Shown one piece after another: positions 1 to 7,993 of a stretch of DNA of 64,000 nucleotides (within the stretch, counting starts at the first letter, position 1; each line of letters opens with the position of its first letter). Under the pieces are notes generated by a model, which made no database searches, was not told where the DNA came from, and was given only the letters and a program-made list of their open reading frames with translations. Source of the stretch: Vibrio inusitatus (GTDB lineage: Bacteria; Pseudomonadota; Gammaproteobacteria; Enterobacterales; Vibrionaceae); assembly GCA_024346935.1 (NCBI GenBank), contig AP024879.1, positions 62,001 through 126,000 of the forward strand. The letters are read 5' to 3'. A program made the translations under genes and the position numbers.

Positions 1-624
1 TTGTTTGGCACCATGGATATCATGGGTGCGCTGAATCCTATCGTATTGCCTAGTGTTTTAGCGTTGGTGATGACCGCTATCTTTGACGCAACAGGTACTA
101 TTCGCGCTGTAGCAGGACAAGCTAATCTTTTAGATAAAGATGGCAATATCATTGATGGTGGTAAAGCACTAACCTCAGATTCAGTTTCAAGTATTGTCTC
201 TGGTGCTGTCGGTGGTGCTCCTGCTGCGGTTTACATCGAATCGGCTGCTGGCACAGCAGCTGGTGGTAAAACAGGTCTAACCGCTGTCGTAGTAGGTGTG
301 CTTTTTTTGTTCCTACTTTTCTTAGCGCCAATTAGCTATCTAGTACCTGCTTATGCAACAGCTCCAGCCCTAATGTACGTAGGTCTTCTGATGCTAGGTA
401 ATGTTCGCAAGCTAGACTTTGATGACTCAGTTGATGCGTTAGCCGGCCTTGTTTGTGCCGTGTTTATCGTACTGACTGGCAACATCGTAACGGGCATCAT
501 GCTTGGCTTCCTTTGTTTGGTTGTTGGTCGCGTGTTTGCTGGAGAATGGAAGAAGTTAAACCTAGGTATTGTGTTAATCACAATCGTTCTGGTTGTCTTC
601 TATGCCGGAGGTTGGGCGATCTAA
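1..624 (+). CDS. NCS2/AzgA-type purine permease, C-terminal part
   Basis: This is the C-terminal 207 residues of an inner-membrane proton-coupled purine (adenine or guanine/hypoxanthine) permease; the frame is open from base 1, so the N-terminal half lies outside the window. Visible are the FDATGT helix segment, the KALTSDS region and the conserved [17 protein letters not shown] stretch typical of the AzgA branch of NCS2 (GhxP, AdeP). These are followed by four to five hydrophobic segments and a short C terminus. AzgA proteins are usually 430-450 residues, so about half is present. The TTG at base 1 is simply the window edge and not a start. Which purine is carried cannot be told from this part. 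A strong hairpin terminator follows, so the gene ends its transcript. Confidence 0.88.
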   Translation: MFGTMDIMGALNPIVLPSVLALVMTAIFDATGTIRAVAGQANLLDKDGNIIDGGKALTSDSVSSIVSGAVGGAPAAVYIESAAGTAAGGKTGLTAVVVGVLFLFLLFLAPISYLVPAYATAPALMYVGLLMLGNVRKLDFDDSVDALAGLVCAVFIVLTGNIVTGIMLGFLCLVVGRVFAGEWKKLNLGIVLITIVLVVFYAGGWAI

Positions 625-650
625 AATTCGCTATTCAACGTATTTCTCTA

Positions 651-679
651 ATACCCAGCCTTGGCTGGGTATTTTTTTG
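651..679 (+). terminator. Rho-independent terminator of the permease gene
   Basis: A 9-10 bp stem, ATACCCAGCC pairing with GGCTGGGTAT around a TT loop, is followed by a run of seven T. It lies 27 bases after the permease stop codon. Confidence 0.9.
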
Positions 680-787
680 TCTAGCAGATCTTTAGTTGGA
701 ATTATCTTTTAAGGGATAGATTGAAATTTTCTGCTGATTCATCATTTCTATATTAAGGTCAATGAAGATTCAAAAGGAGTGATTGTG

Positions 788-1240
788 ATGGTAAAGAGCA
801 TGATTCGTTTAATGGGCGTGCTTGTCGTAGCGCTTATGCTGACTCGCCCTGCATTAGCTATTGAGCCGGTGTATAGTGATTTCTTTGGTAAGGCTATTGG
901 GGGATATGACTCTGTTGCTTACTTTACTGAGGGCAAACCGGTAGAAGGAAGCAAGCAATTTAAACACCAATGGAACGATGCTACATGGTATTTTTCTTCA
1001 GATGAAAATCGCGCTGCCTTTATTGAAAATCCTGAGAAATACGCACCTCAATACGGTGGTTATTGTGCGTGGGCTGTAAGCCAAGGCTACACCGCCAAAA
1101 TAGATCCGAATGCTTGGTATATTTATGAAGGCAAGCTCTATCTAAATTACAACAAATCTATACAAGCAAAGTGGCAGAAAGACATCCCTAACAACGTAAC
1201 TAAAGCCGAGGCCAACTGGCCAAGTTTGCTAGCCAATTAA
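788..1240 (+). CDS. YHS domain-containing exported protein
   Basis: A 150-residue exported protein. The N terminus carries a signal peptide (hydrophobic run MGVLVVALMLTRPALA). The mature part starts with DFFGKAIGGYDSVAYF and continues with a YHS-type segment (WYFSSDENRAAFIENPEKYAPQYGGYCAWAVSQG), a small fold found in metal-handling and copper-related proteins. The cysteine in GGYCAW is the usual conserved one. The longest frame begins at a GTG at 779, but that codon overlaps the ribosome-binding site AAAAGGAG. The ATG at 788 lies 8 bases after the Shine-Dalgarno sequence and is preferred; GTG at 785 is possible. The ligand is not known for this branch. The gene appears monocistronic. Confidence 0.8.
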   Translation: MVKSMIRLMGVLVVALMLTRPALAIEPVYSDFFGKAIGGYDSVAYFTEGKPVEGSKQFKHQWNDATWYFSSDENRAAFIENPEKYAPQYGGYCAWAVSQGYTAKIDPNAWYIYEGKLYLNYNKSIQAKWQKDIPNNVTKAEANWPSLLAN

Positions 1241-1287
1241 AGTAAAGCAATGATTTACTGACGAAATCATTGCTCACCTTTTTCAGT

Positions 1288-1629
1288 TCATGACTTTTTG
1301 GCGTGGAACATAGGCTGATTACGTTTGTCCGCATTAGACCAAAAGTTGATATTGAATTGAGCGTCATCCGACATTTCAATTCGGTGCCAATACTGTGGTG
1401 GACTGGTAGCAAACTGTCCCGCATTAATGGTGACCTTTAGCTCCGGCTCTGTGGCTGCTTCGTTGGCAAAGCCAAAATAGGTCACGCTACCTTCCATAAC
1501 ACAAAGCTGCCCAAATACTTCTGCTGCCGTATTGTGATGAGTTAACAATGCTTGAGGGACGTTGTCTTTAGTAAAGAAAGGAGTAGAGCGTTGAATAGTC
1601 CAGCCTTGGGGGATTCTTAAATGACTCAT
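1288..1629 (-). CDS. DUF1971 cupin-like protein
   Basis: A 113-residue soluble protein of the DUF1971 family, a small cupin fold also found fused to or beside TehB tellurite methyltransferases. The pattern RSTPFFTKDNVPQALLTHHNTAAEVFGQL, then VMEGSVTYFGF, then the C-terminal PPQYWHRIE and FNINFW strands match that family's order. The histidines in LLTHHNT and YWHRIE are the likely metal-site residues. The open frame extends to a GTG at 1638. The ATG at 1629 has AGGTGA 5 bases upstream and gives the more natural N terminus (MSHLRIPQGW). The function in the cell is unknown; no tehB lies nearby. Confidence 0.75.
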   Translation of the reverse strand: MSHLRIPQGWTIQRSTPFFTKDNVPQALLTHHNTAAEVFGQLCVMEGSVTYFGFANEAATEPELKVTINAGQFATSPPQYWHRIEMSDDAQFNINFWSNADKRNQPMFHAKKS

Positions 1630-1676
1630 AGTGTTCACCTGTGTTTTATATGATTAATTTTAAAAATGTTCGATGT

Positions 1677-1847
1677 TTATGACGCAGTCGAGCAGCACGA
1701 CCATGCATCATTGAGACGGTTAAGCAGGCGTTTAAGAAATGATTGTCTACATTGTCTTTGAGCTACTGCATCGCATGTACTTGCATTGCAATGTAACTCT
1801 TCGATGAAAGCCTCTTCGGTTCGGTTTTCCAAAAACATCTGATACAT
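1677..1847 (-). CDS. Small cysteine-containing protein, 56 residues
   Basis: Reading the minus strand from an ATG at 1847 gives 56 codons ending in TAA. The protein begins MYQMFLENRTEEAFIEEL, has cysteines in ELHCNASTCD, RQCRQ and SCC, and is rich in charged residues in its first half. AAGAGAAC lies just upstream of the ATG and could serve as a weak ribosome-binding site. I do not recognise a family. It sits head-to-tail behind the DUF1971 gene's promoter side, in an otherwise empty 500-base gap. Conservation of the frame in other vibrios would decide whether it is real. Confidence 0.45.
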   Translation of the reverse strand: MYQMFLENRTEEAFIEELHCNASTCDAVAQRQCRQSFLKRLLNRLNDAWSCCSTAS

Positions 1848-1988
1848 GCTGTTCTCTTGTCAAAATGATTCATTCAATGATGTCTTAGATATAGCAAACG
1901 CCATGCCAGAAAATTAATTCACATAATTTCAATGGTTTAACTTAAATGGTTAAAAGATGTTGTCATATGGATAACCCCTTCCTTTATC

Positions 1989-2007
1989 AATAATACAAAT
2001 CATTATC
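1989..2007. promoter_or_regulatory. Fur box upstream of the siderophore-interacting protein
   Basis: The 19-mer AATAATACAAATCATTATC matches the classical Fur consensus (GATAATGATAATCATTATC) at 15 of 19 positions, including a perfect right half. It lies about 140 bases before the SIP gene, whose family is normally iron-repressed. The rest of 1848-2149 shows AT-rich sequence suited to promoters but no other gene. Confidence 0.7.
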
Positions 2008-2149
2008 ACTTGGATACTCCGGTGAGAGCTTGATGCAGGTAAAAGTGAGAGGGTGTGTCTAATGATTAATTAAGATACCTATTCTTTCTCGCCTCTTTGT
2101 AAAACAAGCTCTAATCTAAAAGAATCAGGTAGTTAACAGAGTAGTGAAT

Positions 2150-2926
2150 ATGAGCCGAAAAAAACCAACACCAAAGCGCGTCACTGTAGTCAGTTCTGAA
2201 CAGATTTCCCCAAATATGCAAAGGATTCGATTGAAAGGTGAGGCGTTGTCAGTGTTTCCTGAGGACTGCGAGGGGAGCTATATAAAGTTCTTATTCGATT
2301 CTGAAGGCAATACGATTGAAGCTATGGTGGAAGGGCAAAGACCTGTTATGCGAACGTATACCATACGTCGGTTTTTTGCGGATGAAAGTATCATTGAGGT
2401 CGATTTTGTTCGCCATATTACCCATGATTTACAGTGTGGTTTTGCTGCTCGTTGGGCCGATTCTGCCAAGATCGGCGATGAGATCAGTATCATGGGGCCA
2501 GGGCCTATTGCTGATATTAACTTAGAAGCGGACTGGTTTTTCATGGTAGCGGATATGACAGGTCTTCCTGCATTATCAGCAAAGGCGCGTACGCTTCCTT
2601 CTGATGCTAAGGGCTATGCTGTAATTCAGGTTTTAAAAACTGATGATATCCAATCCATTGAGCTTCCTTCGAATATGCAAGCGGTATGGATCCATGCAGG
2701 GGATTCATTGTACGAACATGCGCAAGCTCAGACATGGCTTGATGGAACCCCATTTGTTTGGGTCGCCAGTGACTTCGATTCAATGCGAGAACTGCGACAG
2801 TATTTTAGAAATGACAAAGCTGTTGATAAACAGGATATTTATATCAGTAGTTACTGGAAGCAAGGCGTCTCAGAAGATGGGCATAAAGCTATCAAGAAGC
2901 AAGATGCAGAAGAGAGCGGCTTCTAA
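2150..2926 (+). CDS. Siderophore-interacting protein (SIP/ViuB family ferric reductase)
   Basis: Cytoplasmic flavin-dependent ferric-siderophore reductase, about 258 residues, the usual length. The FAD-binding half carries the RPVMRTYTIRRF motif and DFVRH, followed by GFAARWAD...GDEISIMGPGP. The C-terminal half ends with the SIP signature SSYWKQGVSEDGHKAIKKQ, which is diagnostic. The enzyme removes iron from imported ferric siderophores. The frame opens at a GTG (2144). The ATG at 2150 is better placed relative to the weak CAGAG upstream. A Fur box lies at 1989-2007. No siderophore synthesis or receptor gene is in this window, so it may use xenosiderophores or siderophores encoded elsewhere. 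A bidirectional terminator separates it from the convergent amylase gene. Confidence 0.92.
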   Translation: MSRKKPTPKRVTVVSSEQISPNMQRIRLKGEALSVFPEDCEGSYIKFLFDSEGNTIEAMVEGQRPVMRTYTIRRFFADESIIEVDFVRHITHDLQCGFAARWADSAKIGDEISIMGPGPIADINLEADWFFMVADMTGLPALSAKARTLPSDAKGYAVIQVLKTDDIQSIELPSNMQAVWIHAGDSLYEHAQAQTWLDGTPFVWVASDFDSMRELRQYFRNDKAVDKQDIYISSYWKQGVSEDGHKAIKKQDAEESGF

Positions 2927-2948
2927 ACGGTTCTGGTAAGAAAACAAA

Positions 2949-2985
2949 AGCCCTGTCTCGGCACACCGAGTTCAGGGCTTAGTTT
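2949..2985. terminator. Bidirectional terminator between SIP and malS
   Basis: AGCCCTG pairs with CAGGGCT and an inner CTCGG pairs with CCGAG. T-rich sequence follows on both strands (TTAGTTTTA on plus, TTTTGTTTTC on minus). It lies between two converging genes. Confidence 0.85.
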
Positions 2986-3002
2986 TATGAGACGATCAGG
3001 TT

Positions 3003-5069
3003 CTACTTTCCAGAGTAATAGATAATCACCGCATCATCATCTAAGGTTCTAGAAAACCCATAACCACGCTCTTGCTTGATGTCTTTATGCACTCCGCCGC
3101 CAATAGCAGGGTGACGCTGACGGAATTGGCCTAGTGTTTGCCAATGTGTAAGAAGTGCTTGTCGCTCTGCATCGAGCTTCCAAACCATATCCGAGCGAGT
3201 ACCTTGATGGAAGTCATCCGCATATGGACCGATGTCGCGGGCTACTTCATCACCGTAGTAGATCTGAATAGCGCCTGGAGAGAGTAACAAGGCATTGGCC
3301 GCGTTGCGTTGCATCTCTAAAGACTTAAATCGAGCAAAGAACAATTCAGTATCATGTGAAGACATGTAACTTACTGGGGTATAGCCAGAATTGTCTTGGA
3401 TTTCTGCGCTGTAATTGGCGTAAGTCTTGCGCATATCAGAGAAACAAACCGCTCCGCGGTCTAGTTGCTTTTGCATATCGAAGTTAATCAATGCATCAAA
3501 GCCTTCATCTGCATATGGAGAGCGGTAAGCAGAGTGTGCCCATACCTCACCCATCATCCAAAAGGGCTCTTGAGGTCTGCTATTTTCTTTTTGCCATTGA
3601 GCTAGATTTTCACTGGCCTTCGCCTTAAGGTCTAGCCACACATCACCCTCAACGTGTTTTACTGTATCTACGCGAAACGCATCAATGCCAAAACGCTTAA
3701 CCCAATCGGTTTGCCACTCGACCAAATAGTCGGCTACACGATAGTCGTCTTTTTTAACCACTCGTGTACCCGGGTTATCCAACAGCCATTGTGGCGGAGT
3801 TACGGCTTTATCTGACTCCGTTTTAAAGTCTGGTAGTCCGGCTAGGGTGAGCGTTTTATCGCTGCTTCCTGGGCTATCATAACCGGGTAAGCCAGAGCGT
3901 ACCCAATCTGCTCCCCACCATTGCGACCAGTTTTCACTTTTGTAGTCGACGAGATCATGGGAAGAGTGCCAGTTTTTACCTGATGCAGGTTTCCATTGTG
4001 TTAGATCTTTGCCTTGGGCATCAGGGGTGAGCACTTGTAAATTATCATGCTGAATATCTGCAAGCGTAGCGTATCCAGGGTGGTTAATGACTGCATCGAG
4101 CATAACCTTAATCCCACGCTTATGTGCTTCGGTGACCAATTTCTTTAGGTCTTCATCATTACCGAAGTTTTGGTCAATCTTGGTAAAGTCTCGTGCCCAG
4201 TAGCCGTGATAGGCATAAAATGGGAATGAACCTTTATCGCCACCACCGACAAAACCATGTACTTGTTCAACAATTGGCGACAGCCAGATCGCGTCTGTTC
4301 CTAGCGATTGAATGTAATCCAACTTTTCTATCACGCCCTTGAGATCACCACCATGGAAGGTACCGATTTCTTGTTTGCCATCTTTAAGGCGACCGTAGCT
4401 GCGATCGTTGCTTTGTTCTCCATTATTAAACCTATCGACCATCACGAAATAGATATTGGCGTTGCGCCAATCCAGCGCACTATCGGCTTTAGGTTTGGTG
4501 GCAACCTTTTCGATGAGCATGACAGCGCCAGTCTCTCGTGTGGGATTGAAAGTGATAGTGCCATTTTTAACTATCGCGGTTTGTCCACTAAAGGTCTCTT
4601 TGAGCTCAGTTCCATCAGCAAAAGTGCCCGAGACGTTAATCATGGCCGGCATGTCGGTATAAGTCTCACAGCCAACCTTAGGAAGTGGGCGAACGAATTC
4701 TTTCTTGGTGGATTTTTTAGGTTGGCGCTTAATGGACAGTGTTTGTTTTTGCTCATCATAGGTGATGGCATAGTCGCCAGAGAAACGTATCTTAATTGGT
4801 AGTTCTGTTTCGGTATTACAGTTCAAACTAAGAGGAGTATTAAAGCGAATACGTTGTTCTTCTGGGGCTGCGCACTCCCCTTCAATTCCGCTGACCTTAA
4901 AAACGTAACTGTCTTTGTTTAGAGTGACAACTAGAGGTTCATTTGCATTTAATGGATAGTCTCTAGCGGTGGTTGTGGTGGCAATAGAAACACTTGGGTC
5001 TGCATGCACAACGCTGCTTGAGAGAGTGATGGCTGTTAATACAGCACAACAAGCTAGGCTTTTTTTCAT
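3003..5069 (-). CDS. malS: Periplasmic alpha-amylase (MalS-like)
   Basis: A 688-residue glycoside hydrolase family 13 enzyme with a signal peptide (MKKSLACCAVLTAITLSSSVVHA). The four GH13 regions are visible: DAVINH (325-330), GIDAFRVDTVKH (461-472, nucleophile Asp468), GEVW (acid/base Glu508) and SHDT (transition-state Asp573). About 200 residues of beta-rich sequence with several cysteines precede the catalytic barrel, the same build as E. coli MalS, which is also periplasmic and close to this length. It should cut maltodextrins that have entered through the outer membrane into shorter oligosaccharides for uptake. The gene stands alone; no other mal gene is present. No clear MalT or CRP site could be picked out upstream. 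Confidence 0.88.
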   Translation of the reverse strand: MKKSLACCAVLTAITLSSSVVHADPSVSIATTTTARDYPLNANEPLVVTLNKDSYVFKVSGIEGECAAPEEQRIRFNTPLSLNCNTETELPIKIRFSGDYAITYDEQKQTLSIKRQPKKSTKKEFVRPLPKVGCETYTDMPAMINVSGTFADGTELKETFSGQTAIVKNGTITFNPTRETGAVMLIEKVATKPKADSALDWRNANIYFVMVDRFNNGEQSNDRSYGRLKDGKQEIGTFHGGDLKGVIEKLDYIQSLGTDAIWLSPIVEQVHGFVGGGDKGSFPFYAYHGYWARDFTKIDQNFGNDEDLKKLVTEAHKRGIKVMLDAVINHPGYATLADIQHDNLQVLTPDAQGKDLTQWKPASGKNWHSSHDLVDYKSENWSQWWGADWVRSGLPGYDSPGSSDKTLTLAGLPDFKTESDKAVTPPQWLLDNPGTRVVKKDDYRVADYLVEWQTDWVKRFGIDAFRVDTVKHVEGDVWLDLKAKASENLAQWQKENSRPQEPFWMMGEVWAHSAYRSPYADEGFDALINFDMQKQLDRGAVCFSDMRKTYANYSAEIQDNSGYTPVSYMSSHDTELFFARFKSLEMQRNAANALLLSPGAIQIYYGDEVARDIGPYADDFHQGTRSDMVWKLDAERQALLTHWQTLGQFRQRHPAIGGGVHKDIKQERGYGFSRTLDDDAVIIYYSGK

Positions 5070-5262
5070 CGTTACTAATACTCGGTCCCTGATTATCTGA
5101 TGGCGCTTAGAATGACGAAGGCTAGGATTGACCTCAATTAAAGTGTCTAGAATCTGTAAGCGAGATCATCAACTGCGCAAAGGTTGAGGGTGTTTGAGGG
5201 ATTATTTGCGGCGTCACTTTTTGTTATAGTATCACTCCATTTATGCTACTAAGCTCACATCT

Positions 5263-5808
5263 ATGTGCCTGTTTCGCTTGTTCCTTCTTGCTGGTTTTTC
5301 ATTATTTTCGTGGTCGTCTGTAGCAGCGACCAGTCCCATTTGGTACTACCCATTTATCTCAGCGCAGTACTCATCTTGGAAGACAACGGATTTTCAGCAG
5401 TCGGGTGAATGGTTTGATTGTGCAGAAGACGATAAACCATTGTTTTGTACAGATCAGGTGAAGATTCATCATACCCCAATGGTTGCAGTGGTGACCTTTG
5501 ATCATGCAATGGATCCTATTTTAGAGTTGAATGGTGAGTTTAGTCTTGTCTATTTTAATAATCTGCAATTAGGGCTTCGACAAGATGGCTTTCAACTGAC
5601 AAAGGTCGTCATTGATGGTGTGACACTCGATGTTAAATTGGAGTTGATCAACAAATCAGAAACCGAGGTAGACAGAGAAGTATTGCAGTTAATCAACCGC
5701 TATCCAGCGACGCAATCAAGAGTCCTCTTCTGGCAAAGTGCTGACCAGGAGCGTTTTGTACAATGGCACAGTGATAGAGACTCAATACAAATTACTTATC
5801 AGCAGTAA
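5263..5808 (+). CDS. Exported protein of unknown function
   Basis: A 181-residue protein with a signal peptide (hydrophobic run FRLFLLAGFSLFSWSSVAA, probable cleavage before TSP). The mature part has one short cysteine pair region (WFDCAEDDKPLFCTD) that could form a disulphide in the periplasm. It also has alternating hydrophobic residues suggesting beta strands (ELNGEFSLVYFNNLQLGL, TKVVIDGVTLDVKLELI). I do not recognise a family. No strong Shine-Dalgarno sequence precedes the ATG. It lies divergent from malS and is followed immediately by the tandem repeat array. Confidence 0.6.
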   Translation: MCLFRLFLLAGFSLFSWSSVAATSPIWYYPFISAQYSSWKTTDFQQSGEWFDCAEDDKPLFCTDQVKIHHTPMVAVVTFDHAMDPILELNGEFSLVYFNNLQLGLRQDGFQLTKVVIDGVTLDVKLELINKSETEVDREVLQLINRYPATQSRVLFWQSADQERFVQWHSDRDSIQITYQQ

Positions 5809-5840
5809 AGTACACCTGATTCAAAAGCAGTCACACGGAC

Positions 5841-6775
5841 CTATCCAATAACAAAACGACCCCACCTAACCGTCGTCTCCGATGTTTTTATCAGAGCCCC
5901 TTTCAACGGATGAGCGATGAGATCCTCGATAGGAGCACTCGAGGATGACGCCTTATTACTCGTGGGAGTGTATGTTGGTTGAAATGGGATGAATGCCAAT
6001 ATATCGAATAACAACACATTATTACCCGCCCGTCGTCTCCGAGGTTTTTTATCGGAGACTTTTTCAACGGATGAGCGATGAGATCCTCGATAAGAGCACT
6101 CGAGGATGACGCTTTGTTACTCATGGGAGCGTATGTTGGTAGAAATAGGATTAATGTCAATATATCGAATAACAACACGTTATTACCTGCCCGTCGTCTC
6201 CGAGGTTTTTTATCGGAGACCTTTTCAATTGATGAACGATAAGATTCTCGATAAGAGCACTCGAGGATGACGCTTTGTTACTCATGGGAGCGTATGTTGG
6301 TTGAAATGGGGTTAATGTCAATATATCGAATGACAACACGTTACTACCCAACAGTTGTCTCCGAGGTTTTTATCGGAGACCTTTTCAACGGATGAAGGAT
6401 GAGATTCTCGATAAGAGCGCTCGAGGATGACGCCTTGTTACTTATGGGAGGGTATGTTGGTTGAAATGGGATGAATACCAATATATCGAATGACAACACG
6501 TTACTACCCAACCGTCGTCTCCGAGGTTTTTATCGGAGACCTTTTCAATTGATGAACGATAAGATCCTCGATAAGAGCGCTCGAGGATGACGCCTTGTTA
6601 CTTATGGGAGTGTATGTTGGTTGAAATGGGATGAATGCCAATATATCGAATGACAACACAATACTACCCGCCCGTCGTCTCCGAGGTTTTTATCGGAGAC
6701 CTTTTCAACGGATGAATGATAAGATCCTCAATAGGATCGCTTGAGGGTGTCGCCTTGTGACCATTGGTGATGACG
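5841..6775. repeat. Tandem array of ~160-bp units with two hairpins each
   Basis: Six copies of a conserved unit start (CGTCGTCTCC or close variant) lie at 5871, 6031, 6192, 6353, 6513 and 6673, giving periods of 160, 161, 161, 160 and 160 bases. A degenerate tail of a preceding unit is visible from about 5841, and the last unit decays after about 6770. Each unit holds a perfect hairpin GTCTCCGA...TCGGAGAC (degenerate in copy 1). A second hairpin of the form TCCTCGA...TCGAGGA lies inside AGATCC...GGATGACG. Then come a conserved ATGTTGGTTGAAATGGG segment and an AATATATCGAAT segment. Minus-strand ORFs run through it, but the period is not a multiple of three, so they shift frame from unit to unit. 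This argues against coding. It is not a CRISPR array (no short repeats or unique spacers) and lacks integron attC core sites. Function unknown. Confidence 0.9.
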
Positions 6776-6908
6776 ATAATGTGGAGCATAGTTCACACTA
6801 TCGTGATTTAAACATGCCAATTGAAAGCACGGTAATTGAGCCTAGCTAGGTCTGCGAATAGGATGGATAGCAAAGGTCTTCGGACTTCACTACCTCTTGG
6901 AGTTTTTC

Positions 6909-7817
6909 ATGGTACAGAAAGTATCTATAGCCCCTCAAGGGCCAAACCTATCCGAACTTGTTCAAGGTTATTGGCGTGTTGGTGATTGGGGTATGACCCC
7001 TCAGCAACGCCTTGATTTTTTGAAGCAACATGTCGACCTAGGTGTAACCACGGTTGATCATGCTGATATCTATGGTAACTATGAGTGTGAGCGTTTGTTT
7101 GGTGAGGCGTTAGCGCTAGATAAGAGTGTTCGTCAGCAGATTGAGATCGTTACTAAGTGCAATATTATGTTGTGCGGCGATAAAGCACCAGAGCGTAAGG
7201 TTAATCACTACAACTCGTCAAAGCAGCATATTGTTGCTTCTGTTGAGAACTCTTTACGTAATCTGCAAGTGGACAACATCGATGTGTTGCTGTTGCATCG
7301 CGCTGACGCATTGATGGATGCGGATGAAGTCGCTGATGCATTCGCCACTCTTAGGGCGTCGGGGAAGGTCTCGCATTTTGGAGTATCTAACTTTACTCCT
7401 CGTGGTTTTGAGTTACTTCAGTCTCGGTTAGATGCACCACTAGTGACCAATCAGGTTGAGATCAATCCGTTGAATTTCGATGTTACGGACGATGGTACTT
7501 TAGATCTAATGCAAACACTTCGCACTCGCCCAATGGCTTGGTCTTGCCTAGGCGGAGGTAGTATCTTTAGTGGTACTGGTGAACAAGCTGTGCGTGTTAG
7601 AAATGAGTTGGGAATCCTTAAAGAGGAGTTAGATGCAAGCAGCATCGATCAGGTTATTTATGCTTGGGTTCGCAAATTGCCTTCTAACCCACTGGCGATT
7701 ATTGGCTCTGGTAAAATAGAACGTGTTGAGTCCGCGGTTAAATCTCTTGAGATTACGATGACTAATGAGCAATGGTATAGAGTCTGGATTGCTTCTAAAG
7801 GTCACGGAGTGCCTTAA
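6909..7817 (+). CDS. Aldo/keto reductase (YdhF-like)
   Basis: A 302-residue NAD(P)H-dependent oxidoreductase of the aldo/keto reductase superfamily. Visible catalytic elements are DHADIYG (active-site Asp and Tyr), TKC (Lys) and LLHRAD (His). The barrel strands GKVSHFGVSNF and TNQVEINPLN follow, and the C-terminal cofactor motif AIIGSGKIERVESA closes the domain. The arrangement is closest to the E. coli YdhF type. The frame opens at a TTG (6897), but GGAG at 6899-6902 is a good ribosome-binding site for the ATG at 6909, so that start is used. The substrate is unknown. It is monocistronic, with a terminator following. Confidence 0.88.
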   Translation: MVQKVSIAPQGPNLSELVQGYWRVGDWGMTPQQRLDFLKQHVDLGVTTVDHADIYGNYECERLFGEALALDKSVRQQIEIVTKCNIMLCGDKAPERKVNHYNSSKQHIVASVENSLRNLQVDNIDVLLLHRADALMDADEVADAFATLRASGKVSHFGVSNFTPRGFELLQSRLDAPLVTNQVEINPLNFDVTDDGTLDLMQTLRTRPMAWSCLGGGSIFSGTGEQAVRVRNELGILKEELDASSIDQVIYAWVRKLPSNPLAIIGSGKIERVESAVKSLEITMTNEQWYRVWIASKGHGVP

Positions 7818-7840
7818 ATATTTTTGCTTTAGAACCTAAG

Positions 7841-7866
7841 ACCACGCTTCGGCGTGGTTTTTTTTG
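7841..7866 (+). terminator. Rho-independent terminator of the aldo/keto reductase gene
   Basis: ACCACGC-TTCG-GCGTGGT is a perfect stem with a TTCG tetraloop, followed by a run of eight T interrupted only later by G. Confidence 0.95.
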
Positions 7867-7993
7867 TTTATGACTTATTTAAGGTTAGAGCTAGCACATT
7901 ACCAAAGGCTAAATAATACTGAAGGTAAATGATCTCAATGGTTCTTGCTCGGTCGAAAAGAGCATGGATGTCGAACTAGGAGTAGGCTACGCA

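Noticed and set aside
4308..4802. 164-codon plus-strand open frame
   Set aside because: It lies antisense inside malS, has no ribosome-binding site or protein features, and the malS frame carries intact catalytic motifs.
5841..6775. CRISPR array or integron cassette array
   Set aside because: Units are about 160 bases of repeat with no unique spacers, no cas genes, and no attC core sites or integrase nearby.
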